64,000 bases of DNA from assembly GCA_947623455.1 (NCBI GenBank), contig OX392527.1, forward strand, positions 34,402,201 to 34,466,200, written 5' to 3'. Below are positions 46,350 to 59,700 of this stretch, one piece after another. The DNA comes from Mimachlamys varia. Lineage: Eukaryota; Mollusca; Bivalvia; Pectinida; Pectinidae. The notes beneath the pieces were generated by a model. That model was given only the letters and a program-made list of their open reading frames with translations. It did no database searches and was not told where the DNA came from. Position numbers and translations under genes: made by a program. The first letter of the stretch is position 1, and every line of letters begins with the position of its first letter.

Positions 46350-49345
46350 CGCATGTAACTTTGTCAATAGTGTAAACCTTCAATGAAAATATAACTTTGT
46401 CTATAGTACAAACCTCTAATGGTAATGCAGAGACGTATATAACACATATGGCTTTATACGTCTCTGGGTAATGTAACTTTGCCAATAGTACAAACCTCTA
46501 ATGGGTAATATAACTTTGTCAATAGTACAAACCTCTAATGGGTAATATAACTTTGTCAATAGTACAAACCTCTAATGGGTAATATAACTTTGTCTTTAGT
46601 ACAAACCTCTAATGGGTAATGTAACTTTGCCAATAGTACAAACCTCTAATGGGTAATGTAACTTTGCCAATAGTACAAACCTCTAATGGGTAATATAACT
46701 TTGTCAATAGTACAAACCTCTAATGGGTAATGTAACTTTGTCTATAGTACAAACCTTTAATAGGTAATATAACTTTGTCAATGGTGAAAACCTCTAATGG
46801 GTAATATAACTTTGTCAATGGTGAAAACCTCTAATGGGTAATATAACTTTGTCAATGGTGAAAACCTCTAAGGGGTAATATAACTTTGTCTATAGTACAA
46901 ACCTTTAATGGGTAATATAACTTTGCCAATAGTACAAACCTCTAATGGGTAATATAACTTTGTCAATGGTGAAAACCTCTAATGGGTAATATAACTTTGT
47001 CAATGGTGAAAACCTCTAATGGGTAATATAACTTTGTCTATAGTACAAACCTTTAATGGGTAATATAACTTTGCCAATAGTACAAACCTCTAATGGGTAA
47101 TATAACTTTGCCAATAGTACAAACCTCTAATGGGTAATATAACTTTGTCAATGGTGTAAACCTTTAATGGGTAATATAACTTTGTCAATGGTGAAAACCT
47201 CTAATGGGTAATGTAACTTTGTCTATAGTACAAACCTCTAATGGGTAATGTAACTTTGTCTATAGTACAAACCTCTAATGGGTAATGTAACTTTGTCTAT
47301 AGTACAAACCTCTAATGGGTAATGTAACTTTGTCAATGGTGAAAACCTCTAATGGGTAATATAACTTTGTCTATAGTACAAACCTCTAATGGGTAATGTA
47401 ACTTTGTCAATGGTGAAAACCTCTAATGGGTAATGTAACTTTGTCTATAGTACAAACCTCTAATGGGTAATGTAACTTTGTCTATAGTACAAACCTCTAA
47501 TGGGTAATGTAACTTTGTCAATGGTGAAAACCTCTAATGGGTAATGTAACTTTGTCTATAGTACAAACCTCTAATGGGTAATGTAACTTTGTCTATAGTA
47601 CAAACCTCTAATGGGTAATGTAACTTTGTCTATAGTACAAACCTCTAATGGGTAATGTAACTTTGTCTATAGTACAAACCTCTAATGGGTAATGTAACTT
47701 TGTCTATAGTACAAACCTCTAATGGGTAATGTAACTTTGTCTATAGTACAAACCTCTAATGGGTAATGTAACTTTGTCTATAGTACAAACCTCTAATGGG
47801 TAATGTAACTTTGTCTTTAGTACAAACCTCTAATGGGTAATATAACTTTGTCTATAGTACAAACCTCTAATGGGTAATGTAACTTTGCCAATAGTACAAA
47901 CCTCTAATGGTAATATAACTTTGTCTATAGTACAAACCTCTAATGGGTAATGTAACTTTGCCAATAGTACAAACCTCTAATGGGTAATGTAACTTTGTCT
48001 ATAGTACAAACCTCTAATGGGTAATGTAACTTTGTCTATAGTACAAACCTCTAATGGGTAATATAACTTTGTCTATAGTACAAACCTCTAATGGGTTATG
48101 TAACTTTGTCTATAGTACAAACCTCTAATGGGTTATGTAACTTTGTCTATAGTACAAACCTCTAATGGGTAATATAACTTTGTCTATAGTACAAACCTCT
48201 AATAGGTAATGTAACTTTCCCAATAGTACAAACCTCTAATGGTAATGTAACTTTGTCAATGGTGTAAACTTCTAATAGGTAATGTAACTTTGTCTGTAGT
48301 GTCAACTAATTATAATATAACTTTGTCAATAGCTTAAATTTTAATAGCTGATGTAACTTTGTCTATAGCATCAACTTTAATGGATAATGCAACTTTGTCC
48401 GTTGCTTCAACTTTGAATGAGTAACGTAGTTTTGTCTGCTGCTTCAACTTTAAATGAATAATGTACCTTTGTGTGTAGTGTCAACCTTTAAAGGGTAATG
48501 TAACTTCGTCTATAGCATCTACAGTGCCAATCTTTAAACGGAAATGTAACTTTGTAGCGACAATTTTAAATGGACTATATGAACCATTGTCTCTAGCGTC
48601 AACTTTAAAAGGACAATGTAACTTTGTCTATGATGCTAATCTTTAATGGCCAATGTAGCTTTGTCTATGATGTGATTAATCTTTCATGAGCAATGTAACT
48701 TTGTAACTGTGATGCCTATCTTTCATGGGCAATGTATCTTTGTCTATGATGCCTATCTTTCATGAGCAATGTAATTTTGCAACTGTGATGCCAATCTTTC
48801 ATGGACAATGTAACTTTGTCTATGATGCCAATCTTTCATGGGCAATGTAACTTTGATGCCAATCTTTCATGGGCAATGTAGCTTTGTCTATGATGCCAAT
48901 CTTCCATGGGCAATGTAACTGTGATGCCAATCTTTCATGGGCAATGTAACTTTTTATCTATGATTCCAATCTTTCATGGGCAGTGTAAATTTGTATCTAT
49001 GATGCCAATCTGTAATGACCAATGTAACTTTGTCTATGATGCCAATCTTTCATGGCCAATGTAACTTTGTATTTATGATGCCAATCTGTAATGACCAATG
49101 TAACTTTGTCTATGATGCCAATCTTTCATGGCCAATGTAACTTTGTACTTATGATGCCAATCTGTAATGACCAATGTAACTTTGTCTATGATGCCTATCT
49201 TTCATGGGCAATGTAACTCTCTCTGTAGTGTCAATTTTATATTGGTCATGAACCTTTGTCTGTAGCATCAACTTCTAATTATATATGTATGAGTAATGTA
49301 ACTTTATCTAAATCTGTAATGGGTAATATAACTTTGTCTATAGCA
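46350..49345. repeat. 37-bp minisatellite, about 3 kb
   Basis: The core from about 46370 to 48300 has roughly 50 units with consensus GGGTAATGTAACTTTGTCTA, then TAGTACAAACCTCTAAT. The main variants are GTCAATGGTGAAA, CCAATAGTAC and ATATAAC for ATGTAAC. From 48300 to 49345 the units decay into GGGCAATGTAACTTTGTCTA / TGATGCCAATCTTTCAT types with variable spacing. No open frame or RNA gene is associated. It lies between the KDELR promoter and the MCU 3' end. Confidence 0.97.
46428..46466. mobile_element. 39-bp palindromic insertion inside the 37-bp minisatellite
   Basis: The minisatellite unit is interrupted by a segment starting CAGAGACGTATATA and ending TTTATACGTCTCTG (12-13-bp inverted arms). 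GGTAATG, part of the unit, is duplicated on both sides (46421-46427 and 46467-46473). Because neighbouring units give the empty-site sequence, both insertion and duplication are unambiguous. Confidence 0.75.
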
Positions 49346-49442
49346 TTAGGGTTTAACAGTTACTTTAAGCTATATAATGTAATGTTTAAAATATCAATAT
49401 CCACAGATAACAACGATGGTTGACCTAAATGGATACTCTTAA

Positions 49443-49809
49443 AGGCCCAATATACGTAACTTCAGGAAATTTTCGTGATTCTGAAAATTTCTGAAAAAAT
49501 AATCCAGTTGATAACCATGCAAAAATAAGCCTAAAACAAAGTAAACCTGAACAGTAACTAACAAGAAACTCTTGACAGAAAAATCCAAAGAATTGAAAAT
49601 AATTCAGGTGGGGCCCACTTCAACAACAAGCTGAAGTTAGAATTAAGACAGTTCAAAATGGACTCAACTGCTGCTGTACCGGTAAACGCGTAAGAATTCA
49701 TCTTGAATATTGGTGATATCAGCTAATCTTAACTAAATCTATACATATAAAAAAGTTATTAGCTTGACTTTCCCTTCAAGTTTTGCCGAAAGTTATGTAT
49801 ATTGGGCCT
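49443..49809. mobile_element. TTAA-flanked MITE, 367 bp
   Basis: The ends AGGCCCAATATACGTAACTT and AAGTTatGTATATTGGGCCT are inverted repeats with TTAA directly outside each (49439-49442 and 49810-49813). It shares its full length with 30360-30717; a right-end fragment is at 16533-16634. piggyBac-type non-autonomous element. Confidence 0.82.
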
Positions 49810-49814
49810 TTAAT

Positions 49815-50590
49815 GTTTAACAAAGAAACAAGACAAATGTCAATTTGAGAGAATAAACTTTTTAATGTATGTGTAGTAGAGAGTAACCGGATGTACATAC
49901 CTAGAAAAATGGTTCACACATTGTATTTACCCCTTTACAAAAAGGATGAAAAACTTTCAATAAAATGTCATGTAATAGTTTCATTCATCAAGAAACAGCT
50001 TCTTTTTAAAAAAAAAACAGGAAAAGAAAGAAAATCCTTAAAAACAACATTCAACAACTCTGTCAACATTGTGAAACCAAATGTGTTATATTAAAATTAA
50101 ACTAAATATAAGATTTTTTTTGGAGACAAATTCTATTTTTCTATTACAATTAAATACAAAAATTCTACATATATAGCTAAGATCACACTCACACTGCCAT
50201 AAGAATCATTCTGAAAAAGTGTCTTCTTGTAATACAGAACATGAAGTACACATTATATATAAACATTAGTGTGTCGTTGATTTGCCCAATAGTTATATTT
50301 CAGTAGTATGTATTAGATATACAATAAATAATCACCAAAACCATTTTTATAAATAATTTCACAAAACTAGGAGTGTATATATAGAGTAATTATATAGAGT
50401 AATCTAACTATGAAGTCTACATATGTGTTGATGGAGAATGCTATTCAACCGTAAATGTCAATATAACATGAATTACCTGAAATGATTCTTTTCCTTATCA
50501 GATGTGTTAAGGTAACTGTATTGATGAAAACAAATGTGTACCCAAGCTACCCAAGCTACCCTAGCTAATTTGTGGTTCAGGTAGAGATGT
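49815..50590. other. Gene-free AT-rich DNA
   Basis: No supported exon or structured repeat; one short Lys-rich frame on the plus strand has no recognisable relatives. Confidence 0.4.
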
Positions 50591-50594
50591 TACA

Positions 50595-51590
50595 TACAGT
50601 TGGTACCCTAGGTACACTGGGAATATTGTAGGTACAGTTGGTACCCAAGGTACACTGGAAATATTCTAGGTACAGTTGGTACCCAAGGTACACTGGAAAT
50701 AGTCTAGGTACAGTTGGTACCATAGGTACACTGGAAATAGTCTAGGTACAGTTGGTACCCAAGGTACACTGGGAATATTGTAGGTACAGTTGGTACCCAA
50801 GGTACATTGGAAATATTCTAGGTACAGCTGGAAACCCAAGGTACACTGGAAATATTCTAGGTACAGTTGGTACCCAAGGTACACTGGAAATAGTCTAGGT
50901 ACAGTTGGTACCCAAGGTACACTGGGAATATTGTAGGTACAGTTGGTACCCAAGGTACATTGGAAATATTCTAGGTACAGCTGGAAACCCAAGGTACACT
51001 GGAAATATTCTAGGTACAGTTGGTACCCAAGGTACACTGGAAATAGTCTAGGTACAGTTGGTACCCAAGGTACACTGGAAATAGTCTAGGTACAGTAGGT
51101 ACCCAAGGTACACTGGGAATATTGTAGGTACAGCTGGAAACCCAAGGTACACTGGAAATAGTCCAGATACAGTTGGTACCCAAGGTACACTGGAAAAATT
51201 GTCTAGGTATAGTTTGTACCCAAGGTACACTGGAAATAGTCCAGATACAGTTTGTACCCAAGGTACACTGGAAATAGTCCAGGTACAGTTGGTACCCAAG
51301 GTACACTGGAAATAATCTAGGTACATAGTACCCAAGGTGCACTGGAAATAGTCTAGGTACAGTTGGTATCCAAGGTACACTGGAAATAGTCTAGGTACAG
51401 TTGGTATCCAAGGTACACTGGAAATAGTCTAGGTACAGTTGGTATCCAAGGTACACTGGGAATATTGTAGGTACAGTTGGTACCCAAGGTACACTGGAAA
51501 TAGTCCAGATACAGTTGGTACCCAAGGTACACTGGAAATAGTTTAGGTACATAGTACCCAAGGTACACAGGCTATGGTAAAGATACAGCC
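50595..51590. repeat. 38-bp minisatellite, about 25 units
   Basis: Units read GGTACAGTTGGTACCCAAGG, then TACACTGGAAATAGTCTA, a 38-bp period. A four-unit block marked by CAGCTGGAAACCC recurs 152 bases apart (about 50825 and 50977), showing block duplication. Periodic minus-strand frames (GTNCTYNIPSVPWV-like) are artefacts of the repeat. Confidence 0.95.
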
Positions 51591-51599
51591 AGTAACCGC

Positions 51600-52012
51600 G
51601 ATACATCAGTGATAGTCTAGGTGGTACTGAAGGTACACTAATGATAGTCTATGTATAGCTGGTTCTCTGGTGATAGTATAGGTACCCTTGTGATAGTATA
51701 GGTACATGTGGTACCAGACGTGCAGCTGGTGATGGTCTATAGGTACATGTGGTACCCGACGTGCAGCTTGTGATGGTCTATAGGTACATGTGGTACCCAA
51801 GGTGCAGCTGGTAATGGTCTATAGGTACATGTGGTACCCGACGTGCAGCTGGTGGTGGTCTATAGGTACATGTGGTACCCGACGTGCAGCTGGTGATGGT
51901 CTATAGGTACATGTGGTACCAGACGTGCAGCTGGTGATGGTCTATAGGTACATGTGGTACCCAACATGCAGCTGGTAATGGTCTATAGGTACATGTGGTA
52001 CCAGACAGGGAC
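51600..52012. repeat. 41-bp minisatellite related to the 38-bp array
   Basis: About eight units of GGTACATGTGGTACCCGACG, then TGCAGCTGGTGATGGTCTATA, directly abutting the 38-bp array and sharing the GGTACa.nTGGTACCc core. It looks like a diverged daughter array with a longer unit. Confidence 0.92.
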
Positions 52013-52834
52013 ATGCTGGAGGTACATAAGGATACAGAATTTACAATAATTTACAGTAACTACATACATGCCTATGGTTTGGAGACAGCCCATCCCTGTT
52101 TAGCATAACCCTTTGCAGTATGTGTTACCCATAGGGCCAGAAACAAGTTTGTCTGTGATTAGTGGAGCTCAGGTTACCCTAATAAACAAACTTCTATTAT
52201 ATCTGAAAGCATGTACAATATACACAAGTGCAGGTATACCTTCACTGGAAGTTGCTTTGATAACATACACTGACAAGGGAAACAACTCATTGAGCAGGTT
52301 TAGGTGAGCTTGATCACACTCTGTGGCAGTGTGAAGACGGAGGATGAAACCAATAAAACTGAAACAACGTGTATCACAGCTAGGCATCACAATAGAAAAA
52401 GGATAACTGTTATCACTACAATTATTAGAGAAAATCTGTTGAGTTATTATACTAAAACCCTAGGTGGGATTCTTCTACAACACACTCACATCCAATCAGC
52501 ATGTGGTTACCACGGACACTTCAAAGTTACCCAAGAAACCATTAACTTGTATCTTAAATGAAAACGTGGTTTTCGAGTCATAAACTGATATAACATGGTA
52601 ACCACAAAACTGTTTAACTAGAACTGGTTAACATAAAGGGCCGCTTGTTCGTGTAACCAATCTATTATCTATATATTTATAGGTAACTATAAAATCAATA
52701 GTTTTTATACTTTCTGGACCATTTCAGTACAGAAAGTTCATATTCTTGTGTACCAACAGTTATGGTCATCAAAGAAACCTCTCTGCTACATTGAGTTTTT
52801 GAATTGTTATTCATCATGCAAATATTTATATAAA
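52013..52834. other. Gene-free DNA between arrays
   Basis: Short frames occur on both strands, but none resembles a known protein or has splice-site support. Confidence 0.35.
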
Positions 52835-52835
52835 C

Positions 52836-53100
52836 ATAGAAACCAAAGTTAAACTAAATATTTATTATGGTACTCTTCACAAGAATAGACATGGTCTCCA
52901 TAGAAACCAAAGTTAAACTAATTATTCATTATAGTACTCTTCACAAGAATAGACATGGTCTCCATAGAAACCACTGTTAAAACAGACGTTTCTAATGGTA
53001 CTTACTACGAGAGCAGATATGGTCTCCATAACTCGGGTTTCTACGGTATATAACATGAGAATAGTCATGATCAACATAGAAACTCATCTGTCACACTAAT
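52836..53100. repeat. About 70-bp tandem repeat, 4 diverged copies
   Basis: The order CATAGAAACCAAAGTTAAAC, TTATnATGGTACTCTTCACA, AGAATAGACATGGTCTC recurs. The first two copies are close; the later ones (CATCTGTCACACTAATTTCT) are strongly decayed. Confidence 0.8.
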
Positions 53101-53677
53101 TTCTAGTGGTACTTGTCACCATGGGAATACTCATCACCGAAACAGTTGTGATAACCATAGGAACTATGTCATAAAACGTCATCACACCAAAGTCCATCTC
53201 GAAAGCACACTCTTCACGAAAAAATCCAACCCTTACTAAATACCGAAACGTTGGCTGTAGCTGATGACATGGTTGACACAAATACAGGCCAGTTAATGCT
53301 CTTTGAGGAAATAAAACATAACCCCACAATGTGCACACTACGCTACAGTGCAAGGCATACATCACTAAGATCTACTAGCCACACAGCCTACAGGGAACAC
53401 TCTACAGGTTACAGTGTTATCCTAAATGCCCTGATTATGTATAGAACTATATAATAACAATATATGCTACAAAAAACTTGTTACAAGGAAAGATCTGTGG
53501 GAAGTTTTTCATAAATATTAAGATTATAAAACAATGGGCCATTTGAAAAATGTTAAGGGGTTAAAGACAGGAAAAAATTGAAAACTTTAAAGATATTTCA
53601 CAAACATGGACATGGGTAATGGTAGAAAGAAAGCAGTGTACATATACAGGCCAAGGTAGCTACTTAGTACTGAAACA

Positions 53678-53783
53678 AACGACCGAACCGAATCTCTCCA
53701 GTTTCAGTGATCTAGGGATAAATCGCATACAACGACCGAACCACATCTCTCCAGTATCAGTGATCTAGGGATAAATCATATAC
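53678..53783. repeat. 53-bp direct duplication
   Basis: Two adjacent 53-bp copies beginning AACGACCGAACC and containing CAGTGATCTAGGGATAAATC, differing at a handful of sites. Confidence 0.9.
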
Positions 53784-56761
53784 AGAAAAAAAAACTTCAG
53801 ATAGATGTTATCATATATGTTTTAAGTAGGTACACAAAGTTTCATAAAATTTAAACCATTTTTGTGTGTAAATACTGAACACCACTCACATCATCAGTTA
53901 AATGATAATCTGAACTGAAAATTTGAAATAGTATTGCAGTCGTTCCCTGAGTGAAGTCTACATCTAAATATAATCACTTTTTTTTACTGACTGAAAAAAG
54001 TCCTCAGCAGTGTTTACAAAAACAAGTTCACAGCTCTCAGCATACTGGTATAATATTTTGGTAGAGAGGATATTACAGGGAACTGATCACATTCACACAG
54101 CAGGTAGGTAAGATTTGTCAATTGTTTACCAGTAAGTATAAAAATCCTGACTGTACGTTATGGCTGGATAAAGACCAACTGACTGCAAACTCAATATAAT
54201 CCTACAGAAGCTAGTAAATCATCATAGGATCACTAAAATGTTGTTCAGCATTTTGTATTTTGTACTTTTTTTTTTGGTCAAAGTCAAATTAATATCACAG
54301 TGAACATTGATTTTAGCAATCTCAAACCATTCAATAACAAGTGAAATGATGTTGAGGGTTTGTCTGATAGTAAGACATATTATGTTAATCTTTCCTCGTT
54401 TCTCTACGAGTGGTAGAAAACTTGTGGAACAGTCTTCCTGGCGATGTGATATCAGCACCATCAATACAACATTTGAAACAGACTCGATTACAATGGAAAC
54501 AGAACTGAGAAATAAATACATAGCTAGCTCTATCAAACTTGTGATATCCATAACCAAACGTTCATAACAATGTACAGTACATGTATTATTTTTTGAAAAC
54601 ATGTTTTCCGTGAATGATTCCCGATATAGCGGATCATATAGATCCTGTATTGGAAACTTAACTCTTAAATTGTCTTCAGGGTTTATTTCTTATCATAACA
54701 TTGTCTGCTGACTTCAAAACACATACTTTGTGTACAAAATCTGTTTCTCTTCAGTTATAAGGAGTTTTTATAAGACCTTTTAAAAATTCATCATAATGTT
54801 AAACAATATGTTTGATATCAATAACTCTGCTCAATGAAGGTGCTGGTGAAGTGGTCCAATGTGTTACTGTGTCCACTGGATATTTATCTGATTGATATAC
54901 AGGTTGAGACATGAGTTTATAGATGGTTTTGATGAATGAGCTTATATTCTCTCAATATATCGACGGGAGATTTTAGCATATTGGCAGTACATGTGTATTA
55001 TAATTAAGTCGTACATAAACACAGACAGACTCAACTAAGTCTGACAGGACAAACCCAAAAGGTGCTAAATGATGTTAGTACCCTCCACCATACAAACAGT
55101 TAATGTACAGATCAACACTGGAAACTCATACAGATAACTCATTTACTCCGCACACACAAGTACTCTAATTCAAACGTTGGAATTATAATGAAATTTCAGG
55201 GTTAAATGAATTAGTAGTCTATACCACAGGAGTGTGTGGCGGGGCACTTTTGCTCAGTGATTTTATTAATGATAAAGCACCCTGGATTCACTGGTTTTTA
55301 ACTCATATCATGTAAAAAAAAATCTTGGCAGGGATCAATTTTTATGTGTTATCTCAAGTTCAATCAATATATTAAAACATCTATATGTGGTACACGCTGA
55401 CCAATTGATGATCAGTAATCGTTTTCAAACAGCAAAAGCAATATTGTCAGAAGCATACAGATAGGGGAAATAATCACAAAGCTAGCTGCTGTGAATTAGC
55501 GGTGGTAAGTGTACAGAGTAACAGAATGTGAGGTATTTCCTTTTTTTGTTATTCATTTTGTTTTTTTTTTTCAATATTAATAAAAATCATCACTTGTTTT
55601 AATTGTGTCATAGAATATTGAAATTCATATATACATAATTCATGACAATTCTTTGATATACATTGTACCTGGGTACATATACTTCATCACCACAACAGGC
55701 AGGTATATATTTTCTATCTCTCGGTTGTACACAGTGATAAGGAAGTACAGGGGCCATTTAGCATTCAATATTGAAATGGCATATACTTTTACCGTTTTAT
55801 TTTTTCACAATTTATCAGCACCAACTCAATGAAATGTAGTTAAACTGCTGGAAATTGGCTCATTGTTTTGTGAAACATTCCTATCACTGACAATAACAAT
55901 AATATAAATCTGCTTACAAAACTGTAAATATGTATGAGGACTTAATATTTGTGTTAGTTATTTTTCCTTTTTCTATTTAAATACAACAAAAATGTTGCTT
56001 TTTTCCCATTCATATGCTTATTTCATCAAGATATGCATGTACCAATAATTCCATTAAATTGAAATGTTCCCACCCAATAGGTATAGGTGTATATCTATAT
56101 GCTTCATACCCATGTGTGTTATGTATGTATTATAATCTGGCTCGAGGTACCAGTTGTATTGTACTTCACAAACCTATAACCATACAGCCATCGACTGTAA
56201 CAATAATTGCCTTCAGGTATCCCAGTTCATGCTTAGATTTGTTAATTTTTGAAATGATGAAACCTTTGAGCTGAATGTGAAATAAAGCTAATGAAAATAA
56301 ATATAACTGGCCCAGGGAAATTTCTTAATCGTGTATCAGTTAACAATTCCACACCAGCTGGTACAGTAACCTCTGTCCTTTCATATCTCTGTCATATCTC
56401 CGGATACTTGAGACTCATTAATAACAATGAACTGAATAAACCGATGAATTTCCATGTTACTATACCCTGTACAAAGATAGATTTCCGTAACTCCAGTGGC
56501 TATTCTAAGTCTATACTACTGTATCATTAGGGAAGTCTGTTAATATGAAAACCTTTTTAAGTGCAATTGGTCGAAGGTACAAATTAAATTTAACATATCT
56601 TTCTAACATATAAACACAGAAACAAAACAAGGATCAGATTTGGATGCGATGGAGACTCAACAAAACTTTCTCTTACATAAACAATATTCTCATATAAAAG
56701 GAAATGATATGCTTGTCCATGATGTGAATCAGCCAACTCAACAGAGTGATGGTGAGATAGG
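53784..56761. other. Gene-free DNA, right part probably MCU 3' UTR
   Basis: No supported exon. Several short antisense-paired frames around 54220-54600 and 56000-56530 lack recognisable features. The part next to 56762 should be MCU 3' UTR; a candidate minus-strand AATAAA is at 55796-55801. Confidence 0.35.
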
Positions 56762-59700
56762 CTACATCTCTTTGATCGGAAGCCGTTTCTGGAGAGGGTC
56801 TCGCAGACGTCGAAGATCTTGCTGTACCTCAGCGATGGCGTCCATGATCTCATTGTATCTTTTTACATCCAATTTCTGCTTCCTTGCGAATTTATAAAAT
56901 CCCAAGAGGTATTGCCTATCTTTGACTTCAATGAAGTTGTACTCCTGGAAAGTAGAAATTTTGATGATTAATTTCTAGTTCTGTCTTTCATATAAGAGTT
57001 ATTTCCCTTTGACAGGAGAAACATGCATTTCATCTCATGGCCATTAAAATGTGTAAAAAATAAAATCTCAGAAAAATGGATCCAGAAATAGATTGTATTA
57101 AAGCAATGAAAGAAAGGTTATGACTGTAAAAATTCAACACATGTAACCTACCTCTTTAGTGATGACGAAGTAGGCCTACATCACAAAGGTAACCTACCTC
57201 TTTAGTGATGACAATGTAGGCCTACATCACAAAGGTAACCTACCTCTTTAGTGATGACGAAGTAGGCCTACATCACAAAGGTAACCTACCTCTTTAGTGA
57301 TGACGAAGTAGGCCTACATCACAAAGGTAACCTACCTCTTTAGTGATGACAATGTAGGCCTACATCACAAAGATAACCTACCTCTTTAGTGATGACGAAG
57401 TAGGCGTACATCACAAAAGTAACCTACCTCTTAACTGATGACAATGTTATTTCCCTTTGACAGGAGAAACATGCATTTCATCTCATGGCCATTAAAATGT
57501 GTAAAAAATAAAATCTCAGAAAAATGGATCCAGAAATAGATTGTATTAAAGCAATGAAAGGAAGGTTATGACTGTAAAAATTCAACACATGTAACCTACC
57601 TCTTTAGTGATGACGAAGTAGGCCTACATCACAAAGGTAACCTACCTCTTTAGTGATGACAATGTAGGCCTACATCACAAAGGTAACCTACCTCTTTAGT
57701 GATGATGAAGTAGGCCTACATCACAAAGGTAACCTACCTCTTTAGTGATGACAAAGTAGGCCTACATCACAAAGGTAACCTACCTCTTTAGTGATGACAA
57801 TGTAGGCCTACATCACAAAGGTAACCTACCTCTTTAGTGATGACAAAGTAGGCCTACATCACAAAGGTAACCTACCTCTTTAGTGATGACGAAGTAGGCC
57901 TACATCACAAAGGTAACCTACCTCTTTAGTGATGATGAAGTAGGCCTACATCACAAAGGTAACCTACCTCTTTAGTGATGACGAAGTAGGCCTACATCAC
58001 AAAGGTAACCTACCTCTTTAGTGATGACAATGTAGGCCTACATCACAAAAGTAACCTACCTCTTAACTGATGACAATGTTATTTCCCTTTGACAGGAGAA
58101 ACATGCATTTCATCTCATGGCCATTAAAATGTGTAAAAAATAAAATCTCAGAAAAATGGATCCAGAAATAGATTGTATTAAAGCAATGAAAGGAAGGTTA
58201 TGACTGTAAAAATTCAACACATGTAACCTACCTCTTTAGTGATGACGAAGTAGGCCTACATCACAAAGGTAACCTACCTCTTTAGTGATGACAATGTAGG
58301 CCTACATCACAAAGGTAACCTACCTCTTTAGTGATGATGAAGTAGGCCTACATCACAAAGGTAACCTACCTCTTTAGTGATGACAAAGTAGGCCTACATC
58401 ACAAAGGTAACCTACCTCTTTAGTGATGACAATGTAGGCCTACATCACAAAGGTAACCTACCTCTTTAGTGATGACAATGTAGGCCTACATCACAAAGGT
58501 AACCTACCTCTTTAGTGATGACAAAGTAGGCCTACATCACAAAGGTAACCTACCTCTTTAGTGATGACGAAGTAGGCCTACATCACAAAGGTAACCTACC
58601 TCTTTAGTGATGACACAGTAGGTGTACATGACAAAGGTAACCTACCTCTTTAGTGATGACAATGTAGGCCTACATCACAAAGGTAACCTACCTCTTTAGT
58701 GATGACGAAGTAGGCCTACATCACAAAGGTAACCTACCTCTTTAGTGATGACGAAGTAGGCCTACATCACAAAGGTAACCTACCTCTTTAGTGATGACAA
58801 TGTAGGCCTACATCACAAAGGTAACCTACCTCTTTAGTGATGATGAAGTAGGCCTACATCACAAAGGTAACCTACCTCTTTAGTGATGACGAAGTAGGCC
58901 TACATCACAAAGGTAACCTACCTCTTTAGTGATGACGAAGTAGGCCTACATCACAAAGGTAGCCTACCTCTATAGTGATGACAATGTAGGCCTACATCAC
59001 AAAGGTAGCCTACCTCTTTAGTGATGACAAAGTAGGCGTACATCACAAAGGTAACCTACCTCTTTAGTGATGATGAAGTAGACGTACATCACAAAGGTAA
59101 CCTACCTCTTTAGTGATGACAATGTAGGCCTACATCACAAAGGTAACCTACCTCTTTAGTGATGACAATGTAGGCCTACATCACAAAGGTAACCTACCTC
59201 TTTAGTGATGACGAAGTAGGCCTACATCACAAAGGTAACCTACCTCTTTAGTGATGACAATGTAGGCCTACATCACAAAGGTAACCTACCTCTTTAGTGA
59301 TGATGAAGTAGGCCTACATCACAAAGGTAACCTACCTCTTTAGTGATGACGAAGTAGGCCTACATCACAAAGGTAACCTACCTCTTTAGTGATGACGAAG
59401 TAGGCCTACATCACAAAGGTAGCCTACCTCTATAGTGATGACAATGTAGGCCTACATCACAAAGGTAGCCTACCTCTTTAGTGATGACAAAGTAGGCGTA
59501 CATCACAAAGGTAACCTACCTCTTTAGTGATGATGAAGTAGACGTACATCACAAAGGTAACCTACCTCTTTAGTGATGACAATGTAGGCCTACATCACAA
59601 AGGTAACCTACCTCTTTAGTGATGACGAAGTAGGCCTACATCACAAAGGTAACCTACCTCTTTAGTGATGATGAAGTAGGCCTACATCACAAAGGTAACC

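Noticed and set aside
50666..51606. Overlapping minus-strand frames with periodic LGYQLYLDYFQCT-type sequence
   Set aside because: All are translations of the 38-bp array in different frames; several overlapping frames being open is a property of the repeat.
54222..54602. A 126-codon minus-strand frame
   Set aside because: It has no recognisable domain and unbalanced composition, and a plus-strand frame of similar length overlaps it; no splice or promoter support.
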